This document shows positions 1 through 9,500 of a stretch of 64,000 nucleotides of DNA, in pieces. The first letter of the stretch is position 1. Every line of letters begins with the position of its first letter. The translations under genes were made by a program, and so were the position numbers. The stretch is from Acidobacteriota bacterium (lineage in GTDB: Bacteria; Acidobacteriota; Blastocatellia; Pyrinomonadales; Pyrinomonadaceae). Location of the stretch: positions 62,001-126,000 of the forward strand of contig JAEWFC010000004.1 in assembly GCA_023389035.1 (NCBI GenBank), given 5' to 3'. The notes below the pieces were generated by a model. That model had not been told where the DNA came from and made no database searches. It saw only the letters and a program-made list of their open reading frames with translations.

Positions 1-687
1 CGGCAGCATCTGTTCGGGGTCCGATATCTCGCCGCGGCGAAGGTATCCATCGAGAGCAGTCATTAGACGCGGGGCATCGAGCGGTTGGTTCTCTCGCGAA
101 AGCCCCATGTCGAACATCCAGATATATTGGTGTCCGATCTTACGATACTCGTCCATCAAGGCTTTAGCGGCTTTGTTATCGGTCCAGTTATAACTGACCG
201 TCCGCGAACGTTCGTCGGTGCGAAGTGTGAACGTCATCGTACCGAGATGTGAATAGTCCTTTTCAAATTGATAATGTTCCTTCGAATCAAGAAAGCGAAG
301 TTCCGATAACGCTGCTTCTATCCTGCCAAGAGTGGTGAAGCTGAGCCGGATCGGATCGGTGATCGCCTCATCGGCACCGCTTTTCGAGAACTCGATCTCG
401 CCTATCCCGTTGTCGTCATGTCGGATCGCAACGCGGGAGACTATAAAATCAGGCCTTGTGAATTCGTAGATGTGAGTGAAAGATCCGCCGACAGCTGCCG
501 CGACCGTCGGTTTGGATTCTCCACGTAAGTTCTTTTTAGCGGCAGGTTTCGTATCGGCGGCAGGTTCTTTAACTGTCTGCGAAGGCGGTTCCGGTGGCTT
601 GGGAGTCTTCCCTCGTCTCTGCCCACTCACCGGGAGAGCGATCAATACGATCAACAGGACCGGGATAAAGATGAATCGCTTCTGCAT
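1..687 (-). CDS. Secreted hypothetical protein, C-terminus outside window
   Basis: Reading the minus strand from an ATG at 687 gives 229 uninterrupted codons that run off the left edge of the window, so the 3' end is missing. The product begins with a basic-hydrophobic signal peptide (MQKRFIFIPVLLIVLIALPV, then SGQ), followed by a Pro/Lys/Ala-rich linker of about 40 residues and a mixed alpha/beta region with many charged residues. I do not recognise a family. It lies directly downstream of the smc terminator and is probably its own transcription unit. The exported location is inferred from the signal peptide alone. Confidence 0.7.
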   Translation of the reverse strand, partial: MQKRFIFIPVLLIVLIALPVSGQRRGKTPKPPEPPSQTVKEPAADTKPAAKKNLRGESKPTVAAAVGGSFTHIYEFTRPDFIVSRVAIRHDDNGIGEIEFSKSGADEAITDPIRLSFTTLGRIEAALSELRFLDSKEHYQFEKDYSHLGTMTFTLRTDERSRTVSYNWTDNKAAKALMDEYRKIGHQYIWMFDMGLSRENQPLDAPRLMTALDGYLRRGEISDPEQMLP

Positions 688-716
688 AAAAAACAAGCCC
701 GGCAGACTGGCCGGGC
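688..716 (-). terminator. Rho-independent terminator of smc
   Basis: Perfect 7-bp GC stem (697-703 with 710-716) and a 6-nt loop. On the minus strand it is followed by a T run at 688-693, just 3' of the smc stop and immediately before the start at 687. Confidence 0.75.
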
Positions 717-793
717 AAATTCGAAATAATATCACAACAGGGCCGCAAATGCTTAGATGTCGAGGTGCGGCCTATGGTTCGTCCGTCCGCATC

Positions 794-3700
794 TTACTCG
801 AACCGAACAGAGACGACCTTTGAGACACCTGCTTCCTGCATTGTTACACCGTAAAGCGCGCGGGCTGCTTCCATTGTGCGTTTGTTATGCGTGATGACGA
901 TAAACTGTGTCTTTTCAGACATATCTGCGATCTTAGAGACAAATCGACCGACGTTCGCATCATCAAGCGGGGCGTCAACCTCGTCCAAAAGGCAGAACGG
1001 AGACGGGCGGTACTTAAAGATGGCGAGAACAAGGGCGATCGCGGTCATCGCCTTTTCTCCGCCGGAAAGCAAAAGGATGTTTTGCAGGCGTTTGCCGGGT
1101 GGCTGGGCTACGACCTCAATACCGGCCTCGAGAATATCGTCTGATTCCAGCAGCGACATTTCGCCGTGGCCACCGCCAAATAATTCAGAGAAAAACTCCT
1201 TGAAATTCTCGTTGATCGCATGAAACGCTAGACGGAAACGCTCGCGTGAGCGCTGTTTGATCTCGCGAAGGGCCTCTTCCGCCGACGAGATGCTATCGAC
1301 GATATCCTGCCGCTGCGACGTGAGGAAAAGCAGCCGTTCCTCGGCTTCGGCGAGTTCATCGACCGCGAGCATATTTATCGCACCGAAACCTTCCAAACGT
1401 TCCCGAAGATCATCGGTCCGCGTCCTGGCTTCAGCGAGATCGAATCCTTCGGGTATCGCTTCCGATCCGACGAGATCGGTAAGGGAAACCCCGAGCTCCT
1501 GATGGCAGTGTTCCTGGATATTTTTGAGATGCGTGACAGCTTCGGTCTGGCGGACCTCGATCGCGGCACGCTCGTTCATTGCATCGGCCGTACGCCGGTT
1601 GAGATCGGAAAGCTCTTCTGCCGTCACGTCAGCCTTTTGGCGTGCTATCGCGACCGCCGAGATGGCGGACTCAAGTTCTTCCCTTTCAGCAGTTACGGCC
1701 GAGTCTACGCTTCCGATCAGGTTCGATATTTCGCTGACAGAGTTGCGAAGTGCTTCGATCCGCGTTTCGGTTTCTGCAGTCTCAGCCTTCAGTGACTGGA
1801 TCCGAAGTCCGAGCTCTTTGATCTCGTTTCCGACCCGGTCCAATGCCGCCTGGACCGAACGCCGCCGCTCTCCTGACGTAGCCGCGAGGGTGCGTTTTTG
1901 ATTAAGATTTGTGTTCTCGGCGTCAGCCTGCTCGCGGGCATCGGTGAGCCTAAGTCCAATCCGTGTAAGGTTTTCCTGCGCAGATTCCTTAGAGGATTCA
2001 GCTCGTGTGCGGCTTTCGCGGGCCTCGACGATGCGGCCTTCGATCTCGCTGATCTCTGCCTTGATCTGGGCGGATTCTTCGCTTACGACACGGCGGTGAC
2101 GCTCTGCACGATCGATCTCCTGCTTTAGATTTGTCTCGCGGATCTCAAGGCTCAACAGATGGCGCTCGACCTTGATGATCACAGACTGCAGGTCTACGGT
2201 CCGTTCCTCGATCTCCGTAAGTTTTGTCCTTTCGGAAGTTACGAATTGCTCAGCCGTAGCCGCAGCAGCCGAAAGCTTCTCGGATTCGCGGGCGAGAACT
2301 GATAGCTCGCGTTTGAAAGCGAGCAGCGATTCATTCTTTCCGGCGGACGCCGCATTGCCGCTAACCATCAGGCTGCCGCCCACAAGCATATCGCCAATTA
2401 GGTCCACCACAACGGATCCGGCGGCTGCGGGCGAACCATTGAGGCTATCGACCAAACGGGCAGATAATTCACGCGGAAATGCCTCACGGAGAACTGTCAA
2501 AACAGCATCTGACGTGCCGAGTGCCTGGGCCACTGTGGACGCGGCCCCTATTGACCGCTTGCCCGATTCAGCCGACGATATGCCGGGTGCGATCAGAATG
2601 GGAACGCGGCCTGTTCCGCTCGAATGAAGCCATTCTGAAAGCCGTTTTGCGTCTGCGTATTCTTCGACTAAAACAGCCTGCAGATAAACGCCGAAGAGGT
2701 TCTCCACGGCACGCTCTGCACGCTCCTCTACATTGAGGTAATCTGCAAGAACGCCCCGGATATTCACGCCGATCGATTCCTGTGCGGCGAAAAGCTTTTG
2801 TACTTGCGGAGCGTAAACGGCACGTTTTTCCTCGAGCTCTTGAAGTGTTTCAAGGCGATTTCGCGTTCGAGAGAGCTCGGCTTGGCTATCTTTCAGGGCA
2901 GCTTCGGCTTTTGCGAGCGAATCGCGGGCTGACGAAGCCTCTGCGTTCAACCCCGATTTCTCCGAATGAAGGTCCTCAAGCTTTTTACGTTCCGTGGCGA
3001 GTTCTTGAGTTACCGACTGCGACTCGCTTACGTGGCTTTCGTAGGACTCATCAGCGCGAGCGGATTCGCTTGCGAGGCCCGCAGAACGCTCGTGCAGACG
3101 TTCCAGATTTAAGGAAAGCTGGCGAGCGATCTCATCAAAGCGTTCGACCGCAGCGGTGTGTTTTAACAGCTCACCGCGAGCCTCTTCCATTTCTTTTTCG
3201 ATCTTGCGAACATCACCTATCTTTTCGCCATATTGCTTTTCAGCCTCGATCAAAATGAGCCTTGAAGCGTCGGCCTCGGCCCCTTCTTTTTGCTCCTCGA
3301 TCTCGAGCCGCGAACGTTCGGATTCCGCAAGCGTCTGGCGTTCCGTAGCCGCAACTATCTCATTCTGAAGAGTTTCGAGGCGCTGGTTTAAGGAAATGAT
3401 CTGTTCCGTCTGGTAACGATGCTCCCGTTCCGTACGATCGCGTTCCAGCGCATTTTGTGAATGCTGCCTGCGGACCTCGGCCAGAGCTTCTTCGGCAAGA
3501 CGGGCTTCCTGCGTCGCGGTGCGGACGGAATTTTCCTGATCGGCTACCTTTTGGATGAACTCTTTCTCGACGGACGCGGCCTTTGTGAGCTCTGTCTCGA
3601 GTTCCCTGATCAGGGTCGAGAAATGCTTGCCCTCTGCTGCGAAGAGCTGCCGCAAAAGCACGCGAAATTCTTCCTGCAAAATGACATAGCGGCGTGTTTT

Positions 3701-4621
3701 GGATGCCTGCCTGCGGAGCGAATTGGCCTGCTTCTCGATCTCCGAAACGATATCCGAGATGCGGCCGAGGTTGGTCTTTGCGGATTCCAGACGTGATTCG
3801 GCAGCACGCTGACGTGTGCGGAATTTCGAGATGCCCGCGGCTTCTTCGATAAGATTGCGGCGATCGCCGGGCTTTGCGGAAAGGATCTGACCGATACGGC
3901 CCTGCTCGACGATAGCGTAGTGCGAGCCTGAAAGGCCCGTCCCCGCGAAAAGGTCTTGAATGTCACGAAGCCGGCATGTCTTTCCGTTGAGCAGATACTC
4001 GCTTTCGCCCGATAAATAGAGCCTTCTGGTAACTGAAACCGCTTCGCCTGGAGCGAAATCCAAAGCGAATGAACGCGGCCTCCAATGCCTTTTTGTTTTG
4101 ACCGTCCGCTCGACTATTTGTGCCGAACCGACCTGTGCGGCCTGGACCTTTTCGACCGAAACGTCGTCGTGGAACCCATTTGGCTCCGACGCTTGCTCGG
4201 TCGCGATAACTTCAATATTCTCAGTAGTTTCCGCAGGCTCAGCCCCGGCCTGTTCAGCCTCAATCGCGTCGACGTCGACGGCGAGCTCATCGATGGAGCT
4301 CAAGGTTTCATCAATGTCCTCAAGTTCCGCATCCTCAAAATCCACAGCGTCCTCATCACGGACCATGTGGAGAACGACCTCGGCCATTCCTGAGGGTTTG
4401 CGATTTTTTGTGCCCTGGAAAACGACGTCCTTCATCTCGCCGCCGCGAAGCGATTTTGCACGCTGTTCGCCAAGGACCCACGAGATCGAATCGGAGACAT
4501 TTGACTTGCCGCAGCCATTCGGGCCGACGACGGCAGTTATCCCGTTACCGGTAAAAACGATCTCAGTGTAATCGGCAAATGACTTGAAGCCGGTGATTTC
4601 CAGACGTTGAAGCTTAAACAT
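794..4621 (-). CDS. smc: Chromosome segregation protein SMC
   Basis: This 1275-aa protein is the ATPase subunit of the bacterial condensin, which loads on DNA and helps compact and segregate sister chromosomes. The N-terminal head carries Walker A GPNGCGKSN at residues 33-41. Long coiled-coil arms flank a glycine-rich hinge in the middle. The C-terminal head has the signature LLSGGEK near 1184-1190 and Walker B CLLDEVDAPLDD just after 1209. It is longer than the usual roughly 1190 residues, mostly because an acidic low-complexity segment (about residues 88-185) is inserted in the N-terminal head, between the strand after Walker A and the conserved SVTRR motif. No scpA or scpB is next to it. 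The upstream neighbour (DUF4388) is separated by its own terminator, so smc is probably transcribed alone. Confidence 0.95.
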   Translation of the reverse strand: MFKLQRLEITGFKSFADYTEIVFTGNGITAVVGPNGCGKSNVSDSISWVLGEQRAKSLRGGEMKDVVFQGTKNRKPSGMAEVVLHMVRDEDAVDFEDAELEDIDETLSSIDELAVDVDAIEAEQAGAEPAETTENIEVIATEQASEPNGFHDDVSVEKVQAAQVGSAQIVERTVKTKRHWRPRSFALDFAPGEAVSVTRRLYLSGESEYLLNGKTCRLRDIQDLFAGTGLSGSHYAIVEQGRIGQILSAKPGDRRNLIEEAAGISKFRTRQRAAESRLESAKTNLGRISDIVSEIEKQANSLRRQASKTRRYVILQEEFRVLLRQLFAAEGKHFSTLIRELETELTKAASVEKEFIQKVADQENSVRTATQEARLAEEALAEVRRQHSQNALERDRTEREHRYQTEQIISLNQRLETLQNEIVAATERQTLAESERSRLEIEEQKEGAEADASRLILIEAEKQYGEKIGDVRKIEKEMEEARGELLKHTAAVERFDEIARQLSLNLERLHERSAGLASESARADESYESHVSESQSVTQELATERKKLEDLHSEKSGLNAEASSARDSLAKAEAALKDSQAELSRTRNRLETLQELEEKRAVYAPQVQKLFAAQESIGVNIRGVLADYLNVEERAERAVENLFGVYLQAVLVEEYADAKRLSEWLHSSGTGRVPILIAPGISSAESGKRSIGAASTVAQALGTSDAVLTVLREAFPRELSARLVDSLNGSPAAAGSVVVDLIGDMLVGGSLMVSGNAASAGKNESLLAFKRELSVLARESEKLSAAAATAEQFVTSERTKLTEIEERTVDLQSVIIKVERHLLSLEIRETNLKQEIDRAERHRRVVSEESAQIKAEISEIEGRIVEARESRTRAESSKESAQENLTRIGLRLTDAREQADAENTNLNQKRTLAATSGERRRSVQAALDRVGNEIKELGLRIQSLKAETAETETRIEALRNSVSEISNLIGSVDSAVTAEREELESAISAVAIARQKADVTAEELSDLNRRTADAMNERAAIEVRQTEAVTHLKNIQEHCHQELGVSLTDLVGSEAIPEGFDLAEARTRTDDLRERLEGFGAINMLAVDELAEAEERLLFLTSQRQDIVDSISSAEEALREIKQRSRERFRLAFHAINENFKEFFSELFGGGHGEMSLLESDDILEAGIEVVAQPPGKRLQNILLLSGGEKAMTAIALVLAIFKYRPSPFCLLDEVDAPLDDANVGRFVSKIADMSEKTQFIVITHNKRTMEAARALYGVTMQEAGVSKVVSVRFE

Positions 4622-4717
4622 TCTATAGTGCCTGCAGTTTGGGGTGGCACTATATTTTGGGGTATTTGCCTCTCGAAGTCAAACAAAATATCTCCCAGCC
4701 GGGCCGATAAAGCGCGC

Positions 4718-4757
4718 AAAAAAGCCGCCGGTTGCGATTAGGCTGCGGGGCTTTTTT
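4718..4757 (-). terminator. Terminator downstream of DUF4388 gene
   Basis: Inverted repeat AAAAAAGCC (4718-4726) with GGCTTTTTT (4749-4757) around a GC-rich loop. The A/T tracts on both sides allow function in either direction. It lies between smc and the DUF4388 gene. Confidence 0.6.
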
Positions 4758-4799
4758 ATCTTCGCAAAGAGTCAACACGAAGACGCAATTAAGTTGTTG

Positions 4800-5537
4800 T
4801 TATTTCAGGCCTTGCTGTTCTGCTCGCTCATTATCGAGCTCCGTGAGAACGTCAAGAAGGAAATTGGTATTGCTGCTGACAGCGATAACGACCGGGAATT
4901 CCTGGGCGGCTGTAGTGAATTCGAATGTACCGCTGTTAAGTTCAATGATGTCACGAAATGCGGTCACGCCGTTGCGGCCATTGCACTCGGCATCGACGAT
5001 CTTGCCTTCGTTAAAAGAGACGCTGGCAAGGTACATATCGGATTTCAGTACCAGTAAGCCCGTCATTTTGGCGTTCTCAATGACCTGAACGGCGTCGAAA
5101 ATGCTTACGTAGCCAATATTTCCGGCGAAAGTGACGTCCGTGCGGACCTTTTGCGGCGAGCGGTCGCGGCTGGTCGCGTAATCAGGACGGCGGGCACGGC
5201 GAATTGCCTCAAGTCCCGGAGCTACCGAGATCCGCGGGTCCAAAAGCTTGGCTTCCTGCAGGCGATCATAGGCCAGGTCAAATTCTTCGCGGCCGATGTA
5301 AAGTGTTACAAGTGCTAGACATTGCCGTGCGGCCTCGGTCAGATCCTTTTGCTTGATGCAGAGATCCCGCATCTTTTCGCGGAGCGGGATCGACCGCGGA
5401 CTGCGCTCGAGAGATTCGCGTAAAAGACTGAAGGCTTTCTCGGGCGAAGCGTATTTTACAAAGAGATCGGCATCAAGCAGGACGCTTTCGATAGAGACCT
5501 CGGAGATCGGAATGGTGGGCTCAACTACTTGATTCAT
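4800..5537 (-). CDS. DUF4388 (PATAN-like) domain protein with TPR-like N-terminus
   Basis: This is a 245-aa cytoplasmic protein. The first 110 residues or so are helical and TPR-like (repeated segments around ADLFVKYASPEKAFSLLRES and LVTLYIGREEFDLAYDRLQE). The C-terminal 100 residues match the DUF4388 pattern: FAGNIGYVSIFDAVQVIENA, then KMTGLLVLKSD, then FNEGKIVDAECNGRNGVTAF and a final FEF strand. DUF4388 domains are common in two-component and gliding or polarity proteins of deltaproteobacteria and acidobacteria, where they are thought to mediate protein interactions. The precise role here is unknown. No catalytic motif is visible. The start follows a weak ribosome-binding region. Confidence 0.75.
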   Translation of the reverse strand: MNQVVEPTIPISEVSIESVLLDADLFVKYASPEKAFSLLRESLERSPRSIPLREKMRDLCIKQKDLTEAARQCLALVTLYIGREEFDLAYDRLQEAKLLDPRISVAPGLEAIRRARRPDYATSRDRSPQKVRTDVTFAGNIGYVSIFDAVQVIENAKMTGLLVLKSDMYLASVSFNEGKIVDAECNGRNGVTAFRDIIELNSGTFEFTTAAQEFPVVIAVSSNTNFLLDVLTELDNERAEQQGLK

Positions 5538-5722
5538 AGGCGGGGCCGAACAACGATGTTCAACATTTCAAATTTACCATAAACTGCCGGGTAACTTCCA
5601 CCATTTTTTCGTCTTTCAATTCGGCTGCTATCTCGTCGTCTCTCCAGACTCTCCGCGATAGCCCGCAGTATGTGCGGCGGCTCGTTCGTTCACCGCTGAC
5701 GTCCCCAATGACGGCGCCAAAG

Positions 5723-5868
5723 CGTGCATATCGGACATGCCGAGTCGGCACCACGCGAAAATCTGCGGTCACCAACAGCATTTTGGTGACGCATTTTGAT
5801 CGGACCTTGCATATCGCGCAGTTTAGCCTTTTTCGTGCAAATCGTGCATATCACGCATATCGCGCGAT
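5723..5868. repeat. 9-bp direct-repeat array (CGTGCATAT family)
   Basis: Four head-to-tail 9-mers occupy 5834-5868: CGTGCAAAT, CGTGCATAT, CACGCATAT, CGCGCGAT. Looser copies lie at 5723-5731 and 5806-5814. The array sits in the 432-bp gap between the DUF4388 gene and the orphan gene at 5970, about 100 bp upstream of that start. This spacing suggests an operator array. Nothing else convincing (no ORF or tRNA) was found in 5538-5969. Confidence 0.5.
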
Positions 5869-5969
5869 CTGCCCATCGAAAGCGTGCTAACCGGTGCTAA
5901 AACAGTGAGCATACCGAACGGCGAGTGTGCCGGCACGGAAGGAAAACAAAGAATAGGAGAACCATATAA

Positions 5970-6452
5970 ATGATCAATCACTGGGAAGAATTCAATGTAA
6001 CGCCAGACGCACGTGAGCCGATGGGTATGCGTGTTTCGCTGACGACGAGCGGCTTTATCTGTATAAACATGCGGGCCCTAAAGAACCTCGGCGAGCCGTC
6101 GCATGCCGTGCTCTATTTTGACCGGGCAAACAGCCTGATCGGGATAAAGCCCGGAAACGCTGCGCTCGCCAATGCTTATGCGCTTCACGCATGGGGCGAT
6201 TCGCCGAGCAGGATAATTCGGGCGAAAAAATTCTGCACGTATCACGGCATTAAGATCGAACGGACGATCATCTTCAACGAACCGCGGGTCAATACCGACG
6301 GATTTCTTGTGCTTGACCTGAACCACACGCACATCAAGCTCAAATGGGCAGAGGTCGAGGAACAGGAACGGCTCGAGCTCGAAGCCCGTCGACGCCTGAT
6401 CGAAAAGCAGGGTTTTTGGTACGGAAAGCGCATGTTCCCGCTGCCGCGATAA
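5970..6452 (+). CDS. Orphan protein, paralogue of the gene at 14182
   Basis: A 160-aa protein of unrecognised family. The ATG at 5970 is preceded by AGGAGAACC at good Shine-Dalgarno spacing. The core has two beta-rich halves: RVSLTTSGFICINMRALKNL ending in LIGIKP, and IIRAKKFCTYHGIKIERT ending in GFLVLDL. The tail (about 125-160) is a charged helix. The same two cores with the same spacing recur in the 128-aa protein at 14182 (SPKAVEMFFDEG, VIGLKP, FCTHNGIKVDRT, GFLELDL), so the two are paralogues. The first half loosely recalls AbrB/SpoVT swapped-hairpin DNA-binding domains. That is inference from pattern only, but it fits the repeat array upstream. Confidence 0.7.
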   Translation: MINHWEEFNVTPDAREPMGMRVSLTTSGFICINMRALKNLGEPSHAVLYFDRANSLIGIKPGNAALANAYALHAWGDSPSRIIRAKKFCTYHGIKIERTIIFNEPRVNTDGFLVLDLNHTHIKLKWAEVEEQERLELEARRRLIEKQGFWYGKRMFPLPR

Positions 6453-6455
6453 GAC

Positions 6456-6486
6456 AAAAAAGGCCCTGCCTGGAGGCAGGCAGGGC
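6456..6486 (-). terminator. Terminator of the Oar/TonB-type gene
   Basis: Perfect 9-bp stem (6463-6471 with 6478-6486) and a 6-nt loop, followed on the minus strand by six Ts (6456-6461). On the plus strand no T run follows, so it belongs to the minus-strand gene ending at 6519. Confidence 0.75.
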
Positions 6487-6518
6487 TAGCGGAGATAACG
6501 ATGAACCGTATCGCTACC

Positions 6519-9500
6519 TTAGAAATCGAATCTGACGCCGAGACGCACTTGCCGCTGACGGTAGGTGCGTGTCGGCACAAGGAAATTGTTACGGGCATTG
6601 ATCTGTGCCTGCGTCGGCGTGCCGCCGGGAGCGGTGTTGACGAGCGCCGTGAAATCTATGAACTCCGCTCCAAAACTAAAGACCGCGGCGTTCAGGATGT
6701 TGTTGAATTCGACGACCGGCCGCAGACGCATTCGTTCGCCAAACCGCCACTCGCGGGTAACGTTCAGGTCAAAGGTGTAGAACGCAGGCCCGCGGCCGGC
6801 GTTACGCGGCAGGTTGCCGCTACGCGAACCGATCGGCTGCAGCGAAAAGCGGGCGGCGATGGCGTCGGGAAATGCCGAGCCAGGCTCACGCCAGACTATC
6901 TCGCTCGGGTCGCCGTTGTAATTGACGCGGTCCGTGCCGAGATCGTCCAGATTTCGGTCGCTGCCGCCGATGCCGAGATTGAACGGAGCCGAGCTGCCGT
7001 AACGGAACAGCGGCGAAAGCCGAACCTTTCCGAGCCACGCGGGCATATCAAACAGCCCGGAGATGGCGATGCGGTGGCGGCGGTCCTGCAGGCTGCGTGC
7101 CCACTCGCGGCCAAAGTCGCCATTGATCTCGGCATTGGAAGTATTGTTCAGCCCGTCATCCATCGTTTTGGAAAGTGTGTAAACCCCGCGGAGCGACATT
7201 CCGAATCCGTGGCCCAGCTTACGGTAGCGGCGACGCATCTCAACGACCAGCCCCTGATAGAAAGCGTTCCCATTCGAACCGATCCGCGAGGTCTCCTCGA
7301 CCGACTGATCGGGACGGAACTGAGCGATGGCCGCCAGAGCGATGCCGATCGGCGCACCGGTCGCATTGTTGTTCTGCCCAATGACGGAAGCAGCCGGAGC
7401 GACGGACGAAGAATTGGTGGTGTTCAGATTGATCACGCACGAACTGTTTGCCGTGAACGAACAGCCGCCACCCACGCCGTTAGTGTCAGTGGTGGAACCC
7501 AGCGCGAAGTTATAAGTACGGGTCGTGCCGTTCGCATTGGTGAACACGAAGGGATTTGCAAGCAGATACTCGGTCCAGTCGGCATAACCGGCGGGCAGAC
7601 GCGGAGCGTTAGGGTTGTAATCACGCCACAGGTGGACCGTCTTATTCCACGTGTAGTTAGTTTCGAAAACAAAGTCGCGGCCGATCTCGCGTTCGAAACC
7701 GACGTTGAACTGATAGCTTTCAGGGATCTTCAAATCCGGTTCGACGGAACGGAGCGGATTTCCGGCCGACGAGACATTCCGAACGAAACCGGTGTCTGCG
7801 CTGCAAGGGAGCGTCGTCGTGATCGTCTGACAGGTGGCAGCGACGAGAGCACGAAGCTCTTCGACAGACGCGTAGCTGTTAGGGAACGTGTTGGCGATCG
7901 CTGCGAGGATAGGTACGCGGCGAATGTCGGTCGCACCGGTGCCGATCGTCTGCGAGTCGAACGAGATCAAGTTGCCGCCCGTATTCTGAATGGAATCGGC
8001 CACCGTGCGAAGCAGCACGCGATTGTAAAAGATACCAGTGCCGAAACGAACAACGGTCTTTCCGTTCTTATACGGGTCCCAGGCGATGCCCAGCCGCGGG
8101 CCGAAGTTGTTGTTGTCGGAAACGGCGGTTTCCCGCTCATAGCGAACACCGAAACCTACAGTGAGGTTCGGCATTGGCTTGTACTCGTCGTTCAGATAAA
8201 CGCCGAAATAAGTGTTAGTGACATCCGACCGGGTGCCGAAATTTTGCCGGAAACGGGAAAGAACATTGTTATTGAAATTCAGCACGCTGCTGAAATTGAA
8301 CGTCCCAGTCGCATCGCCGAGCCCGAGCGTTTCGGACCTGACGTTCTGCAGATCGAAGCCGGTTTTCAGCGTGTGTCGACCGGCAAGATACGTGAAAGAA
8401 TCCTGGATCTGCCAACGCGTCTCGTTACGCGAATCGGCGAAGTTGATCGACGTGCTCGTCGTCGAGTTTCCGGCGACGAGGGTTCTAACACCGTTCGCGA
8501 CGGGATCGCGATAGGAAACGAGCACAACAGGCACGTCCGGGTTCGCGGTCTGAAAACTCGGCTGGTAACGAGACCACTGCATCCTGAACTGGTTAACGGC
8601 GCGTGCACCGAAAACATGGTTATCGGTGAAGTTGATCGCGTCGGTGTTGATGTTTTTGGCACGGAACGCTTCCTCAAGCTGGGTAACAGCGTTGCCGTTG
8701 GTGCGGCGGTTCTCGCGACGTCCGAACTGATAGCCGATGGTGATGTCGTTGTTGCGGAAGAGCTTATGGTCGATGCGTGCGACCGCGATGTGGGCCTGAT
8801 TAGGCGTCGCGTAACTGCGGGTGTACGGCACAACGAAAGCGGCGGTCGGCGGATTAGCCGTGCACGCGTCGGGGTTTGAATTGTCACACGTCGGCGAACC
8901 CCCCGTCGATGCGGGAAGAGGAAAGCGCGGATTTCCGATCTCCGGCAGATAGGCATCGATCAGCGTCGTGTCCTGAACATTGAGATATTCATACGCAACC
9001 GAAAAGAACGTCTTATTGAGGCCGTTGTAAAAAGGAACACGTACGGGGCCGCTCAGTGTGAAGCCGGGATTGTATTCCGTCAGCGGCAGACGCGGAATGT
9101 CGCGGCTGTTGTTGTACCAAGTGTTGGAATTGAGCCTCGCGTCGCGAAAGAACATAAATGCCCGGCCGCGAAGGCGATTCGTTCCGGCACGCGTTCTTAG
9201 GTTTATGCGTCCGCCGGAAGCTCGACCGTATTCGGCCGAAAACTGGTTCGAGATCACCTGCACCTCGGCGATGGCCTCTATCGGCGGCTGGAACCGGTCG
9301 CGAGATGAGCGGTCGTCGTTGTTGTCGAGTCCGTCGATCGTGATGTTATTTGAATAAGCCGTGCCGCCGGAAAGCGAGAAGTTCCCCTGTTCCAGAGGCG
9401 TGCCGCTGGGATTTGACCGGCTGTCCTCGGCGAGTCCGCTAGTGGAAAGCGATTCTTCAGAAGTGCCGCCCAGCGTTAGGACGAGGTCGAGCGGATTGCG

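Noticed and set aside
5560..5781. A 73-codon minus-strand frame in the gap before the orphan gene
   Set aside because: No Shine-Dalgarno or protein-like pattern; it overlaps part of the 9-bp repeat region.
6501..8879. A 792-codon open frame on the plus strand, antisense to the Oar/TonB-type gene
   Set aside because: Its translation is Arg/Val/Ile-rich without domains and mirrors the codon usage of the real minus-strand gene, which has a signal peptide and barrel motifs.
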